From the NCBI GenBank assembly GCA_003999685.1, contig CP021231.1, positions 496,001 to 560,000 of the forward strand: 64,000 nucleotides of DNA, in the 5' to 3' direction. This document shows, in pieces, positions 1-11,256 of the stretch. Positions within the stretch are counted from its first letter, which is position 1. Each line of letters opens with the position of its first letter. The translations under genes and the position numbers were made by a program. Under the pieces are notes generated by a model. It was not told the DNA's origin and searched no databases. It saw only the letters and a program-made list of their open reading frames with translations. The stretch is from Taiwanofungus camphoratus (taxonomy: Eukaryota; Basidiomycota; Agaricomycetes; Polyporales; Taiwanofungaceae).

Positions 1-7
1 TGCGCAG

Positions 8-3000
8 ATGTCCGAAGAAGATGGCCAAAACAGGCCAAAGGAATACCTCGAAGGAACCCGAGGCACGATCCCCCATGGATTTCTGCTCGTACATCAAGAC
101 ACTCTCATCGGACGAGAAGAGGGTGATGTTCGAGGAGTTAGGAACGGAGGATTTTTAAAGGGGCAGGGTGAGCCGACGCAACCACTGCCCGTATCCATTT
201 CACTGTCCCGTGTTGTACTTGTAGTCCGGAATGACAGAGCTCTTCACATTCCGATTACTGTGGGACGAAAAGCCGTCGAAGCCCGCGCCTTTATCGATAG
301 TGGCGCATCGGGAATATTCGTGCATTCACAATTTGTTAAGGAACACAAGTTACGGACTGAGGCACTACCATGCCCAATACCAGTGTTCAACGTGGACGGC
401 ACTGCCAACAAGCAAGCGCTCATTAACAGGCGAGCCTTGCTATCGTACAAAATCGGGAACGAGCCCCGGTTTGTCAAAGCATACGTGGCCAGTATAGGGA
501 ACGAAGACGTCATCTTTGGACATACATGGCTCAAACTCGAGAACCCCGGTATCGACTGGAAGGGAGGCCGTGTGGAACTGAAGCACCGCATGACCCTGCA
601 GGAATCTCGAGAGTGGAAGAAGGGGATCATCGTGCAACGAGTAGCGCGACTGGAGCTGAAGAAGCTAGCCGAACGAGAACAGGAAGAAGCCCTGGATCCC
701 GTGCTAGACTATGAGGTAAACTGGTCAGCACCCCCCTGTCCACAAGTAGCGGCATTCCTAGCCGAAAGAGACAAATGCCTCAAAGAACAATGGCAGCCCA
801 CCATTGAAGAGGTAGAAGACGAAGGAGACTTCGAGGTGATCGACACCATGTCTCCTGTCTTGCCAACAACAGAAATGTCTAGGCAGACCGCACACCGCGA
901 CATCCCAGTCGCACCCCTGGTAGAAGAATTGGTCAACGGTATCACATTGGATCAGGCTATGGAAACGATCGACGACGATGAACTGGTCATAGCGTTCATC
1001 GAGGGAGACGATCGAATCACAACGTATGGACGGGACTCATACCCAGCGTACCGAGACGCACCTCTTACGGAGGAAAGGTACCCTCTCGACGGAACCTATC
1101 GTCGTCTCAAAAACGGTCTTATCTGGCAGGTCAAGCACGACATCGGTCAACTCACCACCTCCACGGAACTCGCTATCAAGGAACACGCCAAGAAAGAGGA
1201 GAAACCGGTCACGGAACTCGTCCCCAAGTACCTCCACGATCTCCTCCCGGTGTTCGACAAAGCTAAGGCAGCGAGACTCCCCCAGCATTCGGAGTTCGAC
1301 CATGAGATAAATCTCAAGCCGGATTTTAAGGACTTCAAGCAGACGATGTATTCTCTCAACCGGGATCAACGAGCGGAACTAGACAAGTTCCTCGAAGAGA
1401 ATATAGAGAAGGGATACATCCGACCGTCCAAATCGCCACTCGCAAGTCCGTTCTTCTTCGTGGATAAGAAGGACGGCGGATACCGACCTTGCCAGGACTA
1501 TAGGGAACTCAACGAGGGAACGATCAAAGACAGATACCCTCTTCCCCTCGTAACGGAGCTTCTGGAACACCTCAATAACGCCACGATCTTCATGAAGATG
1601 GACCTTCGTCAAGGGTACAACAACCTTCGCATCAAGGAAGGTGACGAATGGAAAGTGGCTTTCAGTGTTCCAGCAGCTGGGGAAGGACCTCCCTCGTTCT
1701 ACGAACCCCTGGTAATGTTCTTCGGGATGTGCAACTCACCGGCAACGTTCCAACGGATGATGAACACGGTCTTCGCAGACATGCTCAAGGAAGGATGGTT
1801 GGCAATCTATATGGATGACATCCTTATCTACTCGACAGACCCCGAGGAGCATAAGAAGCGAACACGGCGAGTTATCGAAAGACTTCGAGATACCGACCTG
1901 TATCTCAAACCGGAAAAGTGCAAATTCGACGTGCAAGAAGTCGAATTCTTAGGCATGATCATCAGACCCAAACAACTCACCATGGACCCAGTCAAGGTAG
2001 CCGGCATCAAGGATTGGCCGATACCCAAGAACCTCAGGGAGGTTAGGTCATTCATCGGATTTGGGAACTTCTACCGTCGGTTCATACACAGCTTCTCGCA
2101 TCTGGCCCAGCCATTGGTCTCGCTTACGCGAAAGGACGTCAAATGGCATTGGGACGACGAACAGCAGGAAGCTTTCGAAGCGTTAAAGAAAGCCTTCCTG
2201 GAACAACCGGTTTTACAGATGCCTGACCTGGAGAAGCTGTTCACGTTGGAAACGGATGCATCGAAGTTCGCCACAGGTGCCGTCCTTAGGCAAAAGGACG
2301 ACAACGGCGATTGGCATCCGTGCGGTTATATTTCCCAGAGCATGACGCCAGCGGAACGAAACTACGACATCTATGACCGAGAACTCATGGGCGTCATGAG
2401 GGGACTCAACGAATGGAGTCACCTTCTCATCGGAAGCCCGTATCCAGTCACGATCTATAGTGACCACAAGAATCTGACGTACTGGAAAACGGCACGGAAC
2501 CTTAATCGAAGGCAAGCGCGATGGGCCCTTCACTTATCCGAATTCGATTACAGGTTAATTCATGTACCGGGCACGCAAATGGTGCAAAGCGACGCGCTCT
2601 CCCGACACCCCGACCACGACGACGGTTCATCAGACAACCAGGATGTAACTGTCCTACCAGACAAGGTATGGGCAGCAGCAATCGACACGAGTCTCAGGGC
2701 TTCCATCGCGGAAGCATGTGTAAATGACTCGGTGTATATGAAAGGGATGCGCAATGCACAAAACGGCTCAAACGACCACTGGACAATTCGAGACAGCGAC
2801 CTCCTCTACGATAACCGGGTGTATATCCCCCTGGACGAGGATCTCCTACGACAAACGGTCTCGAATTACCACGACCTCCCCTCCGCCGGCCACCCTGGAA
2901 TTCAGAAAACTCTCTTGTCTGTTCGACGAGACTACTGGTGGCCTGGAATGGCTGACTTTGTCATGCGATACGTCAAAGGTTGCGGCACTTGCCAGCAAAT

Positions 3001-4126
3001 GAAAGTTAACACGCACCCCACCCGACCAGCCCTACTCCCGATCAAATCCGCGCAGCACGCCACTCCGTTCAGTACATTCTGCTGCGATTTCATTACGGAT
3101 TTGCCGACTTCGGAGGGCTACGATTCAATTTTGGTCGTTGTGGACCACGACCTTACGAAGGGGGTAATTTTCATTCCATGCAACAAAATGATCGACACAT
3201 CAGGAACAGCCGAGGCATTATATTGCGAGGTGTACAAGTGGTTTGGTCTTCCGGACAAGGTCATTAGCGATCGAGGACCACAATTCGCATCAAAGGTATT
3301 CCAGGAACTCTGCCGTATGACGGGAGTCAGGTCGGCCATGAGCACAGTGTTCCACCCTCAAACGGATGGAGAAACGGAACGAGTCAACCAGGAACTGGAG
3401 ATCTACCTGTGATGCTTCACAAGCAACAACCCGGACAATTGGTCATCGCTGCTGGGCTCAGCACAATTCGCTCACAACTCGCGTGAGCATTCTACGATCA
3501 AGGTGTCACCCTTCAAGGTCATGATGGGCTATGAACCTCGAGGGATTCCCGTCGTACACCCCGGATCGGACACACCGGGCGCCGCTTATCGACTGCGGAA
3601 CTTGCAGAAGATTCGGGAAGATGCACACTCAGCAATGGAGCTAGCACAGGCGGTGTTAGCAAGACATGTGAAACCCAAAGGAACGGGTTTCCGCAAAGGA
3701 CAAAAGGTATGGCTAGACTCACGGAATCTAAAGCTGCCATACCTGACGAGGAAGTTGGCTCCCAAGCGCGAGGGACCCTTCGAAATCACGGACATTCTAG
3801 GACCGGTGTCTTACAAGCTGAAACTCCCGACGACATGGCGAGTGCACCCCGTTTTCCACACCGCACTTCTTTCGCCATACACCGAGACAGACACGCATGG
3901 TCCCAACTACACAGAACCACCACCGGAGCTTATCAGCGGTGAAGATAACTACGAAGTCGAAGCTCTGGTCGGACATCGTGAGAATCGCCGAAGGAATCGC
4001 CGAGAATACCGAGTCAGGTGGAAAGGTTACTCATCTGCCGATGACTCATGGGAACCGGAAGAGAACTTAACCGGTACTGCAGACGAGCTGCTGGACGCAT
4101 ATAAGCAGCGCAAGAATTTACGATGA
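8..4126 (+). pseudogene. Ty3/gypsy chromovirus pol polyprotein, one in-frame stop
   Basis: This is the pol region of a Ty3/gypsy LTR retrotransposon; the 5' LTR and gag lie left of the window. Domains in order are an aspartic protease (DSGA near residue 97), a reverse transcriptase with YMDD near residue 600, an RNase H (start LETDAS near 747), an integrase zinc finger (GHPG ... CGTCQQ near 960-1000), and the integrase core with D, D and E in CDFITDL, SDRG and TDGETERVNQE. A chromodomain follows, with YRVRWKGY and DDSWEPEENL, near 1315-1370, which marks it as a chromovirus. The frame is open from 8 to 3409, then has TGA at 3410-3412, then continues in the same frame to 4126. The stop fits a CGA-to-TGA change. 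This copy is probably dead or needs readthrough. The 8 start is simply the first ATG in the window. Confidence 0.93.
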
Positions 4127-4166
4127 GCAGAAAATCAGTCGCATTTTCACCCCACTCATCACCCAC

Positions 4167-4397
4167 ATGTCTCAGTCAAACGGTCCTTCATCCTCGTTCA
4201 CTCGCTACGGTCCGTGCTACCTCTGCGGTAGCACTCGTCACTCGCACAAGACATGCCCCGACTACAAATGTCTCCGCTGTAGTCGCCCGTCACCTGGGCA
4301 CCTTACGCGCGAATGCACCGCCATCAATTACGCATTCGCTTACGACCCGGAACCGCTGTATCATCCAGAGTGGTTCCTGCATGTTGTTAAACTGTGA
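4167..4397 (+). CDS. small zinc-knuckle ORF downstream of the chromodomain
   Basis: A 76-residue open frame begins 40 bp after the end of pol and lies inside the retrotransposon, upstream of the 3' LTR. It contains two closely spaced cysteine/histidine clusters, CYLCGSTRHSHKTC and CLRCSRPSPGHLTREC, which resemble the CCHC zinc knuckles of gag nucleocapsid proteins (C-x2-C-x4-H-x4-C type spacing). Zinc knuckles normally sit in gag, before pol, so the position after integrase and chromodomain is odd. It could be an accessory protein of this family, a relocated gag piece, or a chance ORF. The clean cysteine pattern argues against chance. I do not recognise a named homolog. Confidence 0.5.
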   Translation: MSQSNGPSSSFTRYGPCYLCGSTRHSHKTCPDYKCLRCSRPSPGHLTRECTAINYAFAYDPEPLYHPEWFLHVVKL

Positions 4398-4509
4398 GGG
4401 AACGACCTTGCACGTCATTAAACTACAACACACGACCGACATGTCGTAAAACTGTAAAGTTCGAGCTGAAAGGATGCTCACGGTTGGAGGGGTCATCCCC
4501 TACGGGTTC

Positions 4510-4590
4510 AAGGGTCATCCCTTATAGGTCGAGGTGAAACACCCTCATGGTTGGAAGGGTCATCCCTTATAGGTCGCGGTGAAACACCCG
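4510..4590 (+). repeat. tandem 47-bp-spaced repeat in element 3' untranslated region
   Basis: A 34-base unit, beginning AGGGTCATCCCTTATAGG and ending GGTGAAACACCC, occurs at 4510-4543 and again at 4557-4590 with one base difference. A degenerate third copy precedes it near 4492. It lies between the zinc-knuckle ORF and the 3' LTR and is part of the retrotransposon. Confidence 0.75.
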
Positions 4591-4728
4591 CTCGTCACTT
4601 CCAGGAAAGTTTTTCAAGTTCGTCCTCGGAAGTTCGTCAAGTTCGTCGACGGTCGCCAAAAGTTCGACTCGGAGAAACTCGACACGTCCCCATTGAAGTT
4701 TAGTTGATTGACCAGGCGTTCAATCATA

Positions 4729-4738
4729 AGTAGGGGGG
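4729..4738 (+). other. polypurine tract of Ty3 element
   Basis: AGTAGGGGGG lies three bases before the TGATAC start of the 3' LTR. This is the expected place for the plus-strand primer of reverse transcription. Confidence 0.7.
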
Positions 4739-4741
4739 TAA

Positions 4742-5512
4742 TGATACAATTTCTTTCATCGCATATCTTATCGGTCGGACCTCAGATCGGTCCCATGACC
4801 TTTCGCTTCTAGGACGGGCCTCGGGCAGGCCCAGCTTCTTCACGCAGCACCTTGACTCATCGCTGCTTACGGTACGAGCCCCAGTTACTCATGGGCTCTG
4901 ACTCATATCGGGCCCCGCTTACACATTCCGTCTTACGCTTACTGATTGCTAATACGGCCCGATGACTCATATCGCCTTACTTACGCTTACTCATGCTGAT
5001 TCTTAGACCACGTGCCATGGTCCGTGCGCAGGGTAGAATACGTATATAAGGCCCTGTACTTTGTAGGTCGGACCTTAAGTTCGATCTGGTTACCAAGTAG
5101 CTAGTTACCACTAGCAATCTTATACTCGTATCTTGCGACCTCTCGCTTCATACTTGAGTGCTCGCTCGACTCTATCGACTTCGCCCAGGAGGACATACGC
5201 AGTGTCCATAAAGCCTCACTACTATCTCTAGTAGCCAGGTCCTCACGTTCGAGGCTTTCCAGTCGTGGATACCAGTTTGTATCACTTCGGAGGGCCTCGC
5301 AAGGCCTTAGGGATAGTATAGCACTTAGGAACAAGATCCTGTTGTGCAGGACCCTTGACCCCTTACTCCCCTACTTACAAAAACAAGACATACAGGTTTT
5401 CTGGTATCATACAGGTTGTAGCTCCTACCCTCACACCCTCACAGTTATCACACTACCCCACAGCCACGTTGCGGAGCACTCCCTAGGTACCAGGGTCCCC
5501 TAGGTCGTATCA
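4742..5512 (+). mobile_element. 3' LTR of the Ty3/gypsy element (771 bp)
   Basis: The LTR begins TGATACAA and ends GTCGTATCA, so its ends form the inverted repeat TGATAC/GTATCA. It follows the polypurine tract and is followed at once by the interrupted LINE reading frame. A TATA-like TATATAAG at 5043-5050 could be its promoter. The last ~225 bp (5288-5512) are nearly identical to the ends of the two 1.7-kb solo LTRs at 25373-27136 and 28556-30253, while the rest is different. The 5' LTR is outside the window, so the LTR pair cannot be compared. Confidence 0.88.
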
Positions 5513-7308
5513 GCGGTTTCATTGACGACACCTTCTACATGGCAATAGCGGACAACTTCGACGAATGTGACAAAATCATTGATAAGATGCTAACGGGTCA
5601 AGAAGAGTGGTCGAGATCGCACAACTCACCAGCTGAGCGTTCAAAATTCGCATGCTTAAGACTAACGAGAAAGAAGTCACTAACTAGGAAAGACTACACC
5701 CGGAACGGTACGACCATTAAATGCGTTAACTCAGCAAAACTCCTAGGTGTACAAATAGACCAGGAATTGCGATGGCACGAACACATTGAGTATGCAATAG
5801 CGAAAGGTACTAAACTACTCATGGCAGCGAAACGACTCACACAGCCATCATTTGGTCTACCCTCACGCTATGTCAAACACATTTACTGTTCGGTTGTCAT
5901 ACCAAAAGTGGAATATGCCCTCCCAGTATATTATGAACCAGTGCGCACAGTTACTGATAGAAAATCTCCCAAAGGCTCTGCTGGTACTGCAAAACGGATA
6001 GGGAAGTTACAGAGACTCACATGTTGTCTCATTACAGGCGCATTCAAATGCACAGCTACTGACCTTCTAGAGTTACATGCTGACATTCCACCCATAGTAA
6101 TATGACTTAACCACATCTGCTACAAGGAATGTCTACGCCTTTGCTCTCTACCACAGACACACCCCCTTCACCCTATCGTCCTACAGTGCTCAAGACTCTA
6201 CCCTCATTTTCACAGATCTGCCATTCATGAACTCCTCAAAGCATTCCGTTTAAAGCCTCAGAATATCAAAACAATAACCCCCACCAGGAAACCACCAAAC
6301 TGGATGCCTGAATTCACAACCTTCAAAGCCAAATCGAAGGATGAAGCTGCCCAGTACATACATACCCACATGGATGACCTACAAATATTCTCTGACAGCT
6401 CAGGCTTAAATGGTAAGATAGGGGCAGCAGCGACGGCCTTCAATATGTCCAACAAACTGACACTCCACTATCACCTGGGCTCCGAAAAAGAACATACAGT
6501 ATTTGAAGGGGAAAACATGGGAGTACTACTGGCAGTGTGTCTAGCACAATCTATCTTAAGAACGCTAAAACATTGGATTAGATCAATACTGATAGCACTA
6601 GACAATACACCTGCCATATCAGCGCTAGAGCAAAACCGGAAGCAGTCAGCCCAATACCTTCTCGACGCAGTACATGACAAGATCCGATGTCTACGGCAAA
6701 CATACAACGGCCTTTACATACACATTGCATGGACACCAGGCCACCACGGCATACCAGGAAATGAATATGTAGACCAGGAGGCAAAGAAAGCGGCAGACAG
6801 TTATAGCTCACACCATGACAACATCCTGGTACTCCTACATACCAAATTACCTAAGAGTATAACTGCGATGAAAGCTGCTCACAAAGCTACCAGCCAAGAC
6901 AATTGGATCCAGTTATGGAAACAATCACCGAGATTTGCGAAGCTAAGTAAAATTGACCCAGATCTATCAAACCGGCGTACATTCAAAGCCCTATCTTCAC
7001 TCAGCAGACAAGGATCAAGCCTCCTGATTCAACTTCGCACCAGAGCAGTTGCGCTAAATTGCTTTCTGAAGAAAATCAAGCAACATCAAACAGCCCTATG
7101 CGAAGTCTGCCGCACACCGGAAACCGTCAACCACTTCCTCCTACTATGTCGACGATTCTGCGAACAAAGACGAGCGCTTCGAATAGCCATTGGTAGAAGT
7201 GCAAACTCGATTAAAGCTGTTTTAGGGAACCCAAGACACTTCAAAGCAACAACGAGATTCATACAGGCTACAGGACGCTTCGAACATTACAATTCAAAGA
7301 ACAGGTAA
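5513..7308 (+). pseudogene. LINE A (non-LTR retrotransposon), 3' half of RT plus RNase H
   Basis: The frame resumes directly after the Ty3 LTR with GFIDDTFYMAIADN, in which FIDD is the reverse transcriptase catalytic motif, so the Ty3 element landed just upstream of it. The thumb region follows (LGVQIDQELRWHEHI). There is an in-frame TGA at 6103-6105. An RNase H domain then begins, with D in FSDSSG, E in FEGENMG, D in LDNTPAI and the HIAWTPGHHGIPGNE block. A C-terminal zinc-like CEVC ... HFLLLC segment ends the protein at 7308. The EN-RT-RNaseH architecture is that of Tad1/I-type fungal LINEs. The 5' half lies to the left of the Ty3 insertion, outside the window. The copy is dead through both the insertion and the stop. 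Confidence 0.88.
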
Positions 7309-8797
7309 CATCCCTAGCATACTGAACAATGCTGATGGTACATTCGCAGGAACTCTTTACCATACGATGCACCAGCGCCGTAGCCACTCGCATCCTCGGG
7401 CTTGCTATCCAGTCTTTCTCGATCACCCTAGAGTAACACCCCCTCGACACATCCCATACTTCTATCTTCCCACACCATGCCAAACCCGCAGTGTGTACTC
7501 ATATGCTTGCCTATTTTAGAGACCCGAGGAGTTTTGACGGGAAGTAGGGGACTACTGACTGGCTTCCTGCCGCCGCAAGAAGACGAGATCCTCAGTACCA
7601 TCGTACTGTTAAAGGACGGCAGGTTTAGAATTGGGCTCTCTTGCGTTCAATCGCCGGAAATATGACAAACATACGAGCACACATTAAATTTTAGCATTAC
7701 ATAACTCGAATTTTTAGTACATATACAGTCAAGGTGGTAGTAGTATACTACACATAGGTATAACTGTAGTTCATGCACCATAGGTGCCTAAGCGCCTGAA
7801 GCACGTAAATTGAGCCCATCCATCCATCCATCCATCCATCCTTGACCTTTTGACTTGACCCGGTCATGACTGGGTCAAGCACAACACTGCACAGAGCAAT
7901 CATGGCAGACCAAGTTTGTATGATCACTGACACCTTATTGCAAATGGTAGATGACGATCTTGACCTTCATGCTGCATAATTTCCGTCAAGCATCTCAATT
8001 GAACTCAAATCTCTCTTTGACTTTACCGGGACCACTTGGGTGGAAAGATATGAGAGGGGTGCACACCATATCCTAGATGAACAGCTTTAATTGTATGAAC
8101 TAATTGAATTAGATGTTGACGACAAGGAGGAAGCAGCATTCAGTAGTATTGATGAGACAGCAGATACAATCCTTAGTACTTAATTGTATTTCTCTCGTGG
8201 CACACGTTGAATGTTAGCTGCGACGACTTTATTGTCTCAGTAACGGGCCGCAGTCGGGCCGCTCTATGCCAGGACCGTGGGTATGGTCACAGTCAGTAAG
8301 GTCAGATCAGGGTCAGGGTCACTGACTTGTGGAAAGTCACTGACTAGTCACTGACCCGCACATCACTGGCTCAAGTCGCTCCTCTGAGAACAATTTAAAT
8401 GAACTCAGACGTCTCGGTCCGACTGAGATCCAAGACATTGAAACATAATATATCACCTGAGGGTTTAAACGTTTTACTTTCAAATGTTCCAAGGCTCATC
8501 GTTGTACGAGACATCAATGCATGACTTATCCAAGTCGGTAGGCATCAGCAAAAAAACACTTCATTGAACACCAACGTCTAAATAAGAGCGAATAATCCAT
8601 TCACGCCCAACGTCCCTGCTCTGTGAGCTTGACAACCAATGAGCAACATAATATCCAATAAGTTACAGTCGACAAATAAACGGGCGAGGATAAACCAAAG
8701 GGCTCCATCTAAAATAGTAAATACTAGCTGAGTGGGATGCAAATAATAATTACGTGCGAGCACTACGCACCATGTCCAAGATATAGGTTGACTTCGC
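7309..8797. other. intergenic, including LINE A 3' flank; no gene seen
   Basis: No convincing coding region. The first few hundred bases are probably LINE A 3' untranslated sequence, although I see no poly(A) tail. A (CCAT)n microsatellite lies at 7817-7842. The remainder is A+T-rich and unassigned. Confidence 0.6.
7817..7842. repeat. (CCAT)n microsatellite
   Basis: About six uninterrupted CATC units. It reads as GATG on the other strand and creates a spurious MDGW ORF there. Confidence 0.9.
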
Positions 8798-8941
8798 TCA
8801 AGCAATGATGCAGCACTGCCATTGTCCACCGCCGCTGCTGTACTCGAAGTTCGCCGGCACGTCCGTCTGCGCCTGCGGTTCGACAGACTTGGACTGAGAT
8901 TCGGAAGGCATGGGAGAGGCAAACACGTCGAATGCGTCCAT
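8798..8941 (-). CDS. P1: CaaX pheromone precursor (47 aa)
   Basis: This is a single-exon gene for a lipopeptide mating pheromone precursor of the basidiomycete type. The protein starts MDAFDVFASPMPSES and ends GGGQWQCCIIA, followed by TGA. CIIA is a CaaX farnesylation box and is preceded by a second cysteine. The conserved processing dipeptide is probably EY in ANFEYSSGGG, which would leave a short glycine-rich peptide ending in the prenylated cysteine. MDAF at the N-terminus is shared with P2, P3, P6 and P7. A minus-strand TATA box (TATAAAT) lies at 9067-9073, and an ACAATA motif at 9115-9120. Larger ORFs in other frames cover this small gene and would hide it in automated annotation. The precursor call is strong; the mature peptide ends are inferred. 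Confidence 0.92.
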   Translation of the reverse strand: MDAFDVFASPMPSESQSKSVEPQAQTDVPANFEYSSGGGQWQCCIIA

Positions 8942-9120
8942 GGCGACTGAAGAATGACAAGATGTGTGTCTGATTCGAATAAAGAAAACACGGTGTCGTC
9001 GAAGAAGTAGGATGACGCGCTATCGCTAGCTTTCGTTGTCCCATGGTTACTCATTTTTTGGCCCGAATTTATACGAGCCCCGAGATGATGAGGCGGTGAG
9101 AGGAGTCACCAACAACAATA

Positions 9121-10478
9121 CCCGAAGTCAGTGACGATACTCAAGAGGCCCGAAGGCTGGACGGCGGATGGGACAGGACACCGCCAGGCGAACAAGGGAG
9201 AGATATTTGCATTTCGTCTTGTGCAGTTCAGTTTCCTGCATCGCCACTCATGTCGGCGGTGCAGAGAGCTGACGGCGCTGGATGCATGTGATGCGAGGCG
9301 GGTGCCGTGGCCATAGCTCTGGTAACTGCTTATTGTCTTGTTGGTCGAGCCGGATAACGGCGAATGTGCACGGAAGGCGGTGCACTTTTGGTGCGCTTAT
9401 CCAAGTACGGAGGGGTGATGCTATCGAAGATAGCTTGCACGATGCTATCCTATTGTGATGGCGGCGAGCGCATATCACACCTGAGCGGCTCCAGCTACAT
9501 GGCAGACACTTGAAATCACGAGGCGTACCTAACTTACACTTTCGAATCTTCTGTTGCTGGATTGCATTACCAACGGGAAAGCGAGGCTCATCGGGGGACC
9601 TTCCGGTGCTGCGCATTCCAAGCCGTTGGTCACAGTACTGATTGCTGGTCTTCGGTTGGAATATGCTGGTATACACGTACCCGGTCTAGCACGTATCTTC
9701 TCTGCATGAAAGGCTATGATTATCACCGAGAATGCCCTCCCATATCGGAAGGGCACGCCTTTCAAGACCGCCCAGCTCTTATTGTGATGCAATCCTGACT
9801 AACCACTTCCTTGAGCTCCCATTGGCAGCTAACGACTAGCATCACGTTTACATGCCTCCGGCATCCTATCTTAACATACATCACATCAGCAGTTCCAGAT
9901 GCAGATACTAATAACAGTCTGCTGAATGCGTACTTGGGAGACTTGACTTCCGTGACGGGTGTCGCTGCCACTCGGTAAGAACCACTGAGATATACATGCA
10001 GCTAGTTTTACCGTCTTGATCTGCGAGAATGATGTTCTGGCCCCAAACAATGGGAACTGGAGCATGAGCAGATGATATCTAATACACGAGACGAGACGCC
10101 CTCGGTCATACAACATACTTGTGTTCAGAGCTGACACCAGGCTCCGAGTATGGTCCTTCCTCGAGGCAAGGCTTGTGACCACTTACAATTTAGCAGCATT
10201 CTCCCTCTTCCGAACCCCGCACGGTCAGACCTCGCAGGTTCTGCACGGATAGTGGAGAAGACATGGATCCAGCGACTAATCCAGGTAGCCCTGGTATTAC
10301 TTCAGAGATCCGGAATGATAGCGCATGCCCATCGTCTTATCAAAGATATACAGAGCGTGTGTCGCCAACGAATTATTGGTATCGAGTGAAATTATTAGAC
10401 CGAGGTGTCCGTCGAACTCGAATCAATGCCGCACTTCTTCGGCGAGTCTCCGCACGATATGTCACGTGATCTTGTGCA
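9121..10478. other. intergenic, no gene seen
   Basis: Several ORFs of 60-140 codons exist here on both strands, but none has a recognisable domain, pheromone-like ends or a plausible splice partner. I treat the stretch as non-coding. Confidence 0.5.
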
Positions 10479-10999
10479 AACAATAAGACACCGCCCTCTT
10501 GTGATACCACCACCTTACGTTGCACAAGGATCGAATTTACCAGAGCCTATCCTGACCGCATTGGGTCCGACCTTTTTGTTCTGAAATTTGCGCTAGTGTC
10601 TCATTTACGCTAATGTGATCGTCACGGGCCTCGCATAACTGCGGGAACCACTGGGGTCACCTCTGGAAAGGCGGACGCTTTGCAATGGGGCCAGCTCAGA
10701 AACAACTTCTTTCCCTGACAGATATCGTCAAAGGACGTGGTGACGATGGTAACCACTGATTGCGGTTTTGACATTGACAAGCAACATCAAAGGTACATCG
10801 GTCAAAAGTCGATGTCCTTGAGCCCGATAGATCTACAAGACACCCTTCCTGAGATTACAGTCAAGATATGTCTCAGCAAACAATAAGGCAGACACATGCG
10901 TCCCTGCGCTCATCAAAGTTCGTGAAGCGAGCACTCACCTTCGCTTCCCAGCAGAGTCGTGACTAGGTCAGAACCGAGGTTGGTGGCGCCCTTATTGTT
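10479..10999. promoter_or_regulatory. three HMG-box-like ACAATA sites upstream of P2
   Basis: AACAATAAG at 10479-10487, AACAATA at 10879-10885, and the reverse complement TATTGTT at 10993-10999, all within 660 bp upstream of the P2 start. HMG-box proteins bind ACAATA/ACAAAG cores. In basidiomycetes an HMG-box factor of the Prf1 type activates pheromone genes. The sites are seen; the factor is inferred. Confidence 0.45.
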
Positions 11000-11030
11000 T
11001 CTGCGCGTACCGCGATCTAGACTTCAAGTG

Positions 11031-11038
11031 TATAAATA
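11031..11038 (+). promoter_or_regulatory. TATA box of P2
   Basis: TATAAATA starts exactly 103 bp before the P2 ATG. P3 and P7 have the same spacing. Confidence 0.8.
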
Positions 11039-11133
11039 CCTGGTCGAGCCTGAGGTCTCGACATTGACACAGTCACTCTCAGACACATCACCTACCTTGA
11101 CCTCAACGTCTCTCCTCATCCTCACTATTCGTA

Positions 11134-11256
11134 ATGGACGCCTTCTTCACCATCGCAGCTCCCGTCCCCTCCGAGGAGACCGAGACCAACCAGATTCCTT
11201 CCAACTACGACACCGGAAGTGGCAGTGGTGCGGGCTCATCTTGCACTATTGCTTAG
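11134..11256 (+). CDS. P2: CaaX pheromone precursor (40 aa)
   Basis: A single-exon pheromone precursor gene. The protein starts MDAFFTIAAPVPSEE and ends GSGAGSSCTIA before TAG; CTIA is the CaaX box for farnesylation. The likely cleavage region is NYDT, giving a glycine/serine-rich peptide ending in the modified cysteine. It is closely related to P3 and P7, with the same VPSEETE block, NYDT and CTIA ends. The TATA box lies 103 bp upstream. An overlapping frame reads through here as a longer ORF, but the MDAF start and CaaX end identify the true frame. Function as a secreted signal for STE3 receptors follows from the family; which receptor it activates cannot be told from sequence. Confidence 0.95.
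   Translation: MDAFFTIAAPVPSEETETNQIPSNYDTGSGSGAGSSCTIA

Noticed and set aside
4480-4590. Repeats near 4.5 kb considered as a CRISPR array
   Set aside because: Only two good units with no unique spacers of fixed length, inside a retrotransposon in a eukaryotic genome.
10263-10469. ORF starting MDPATNPGSPG upstream of P2
   Set aside because: The MD start resembles a precursor, but it ends RYVT with no CaaX cysteine and no acidic processing pair in place.
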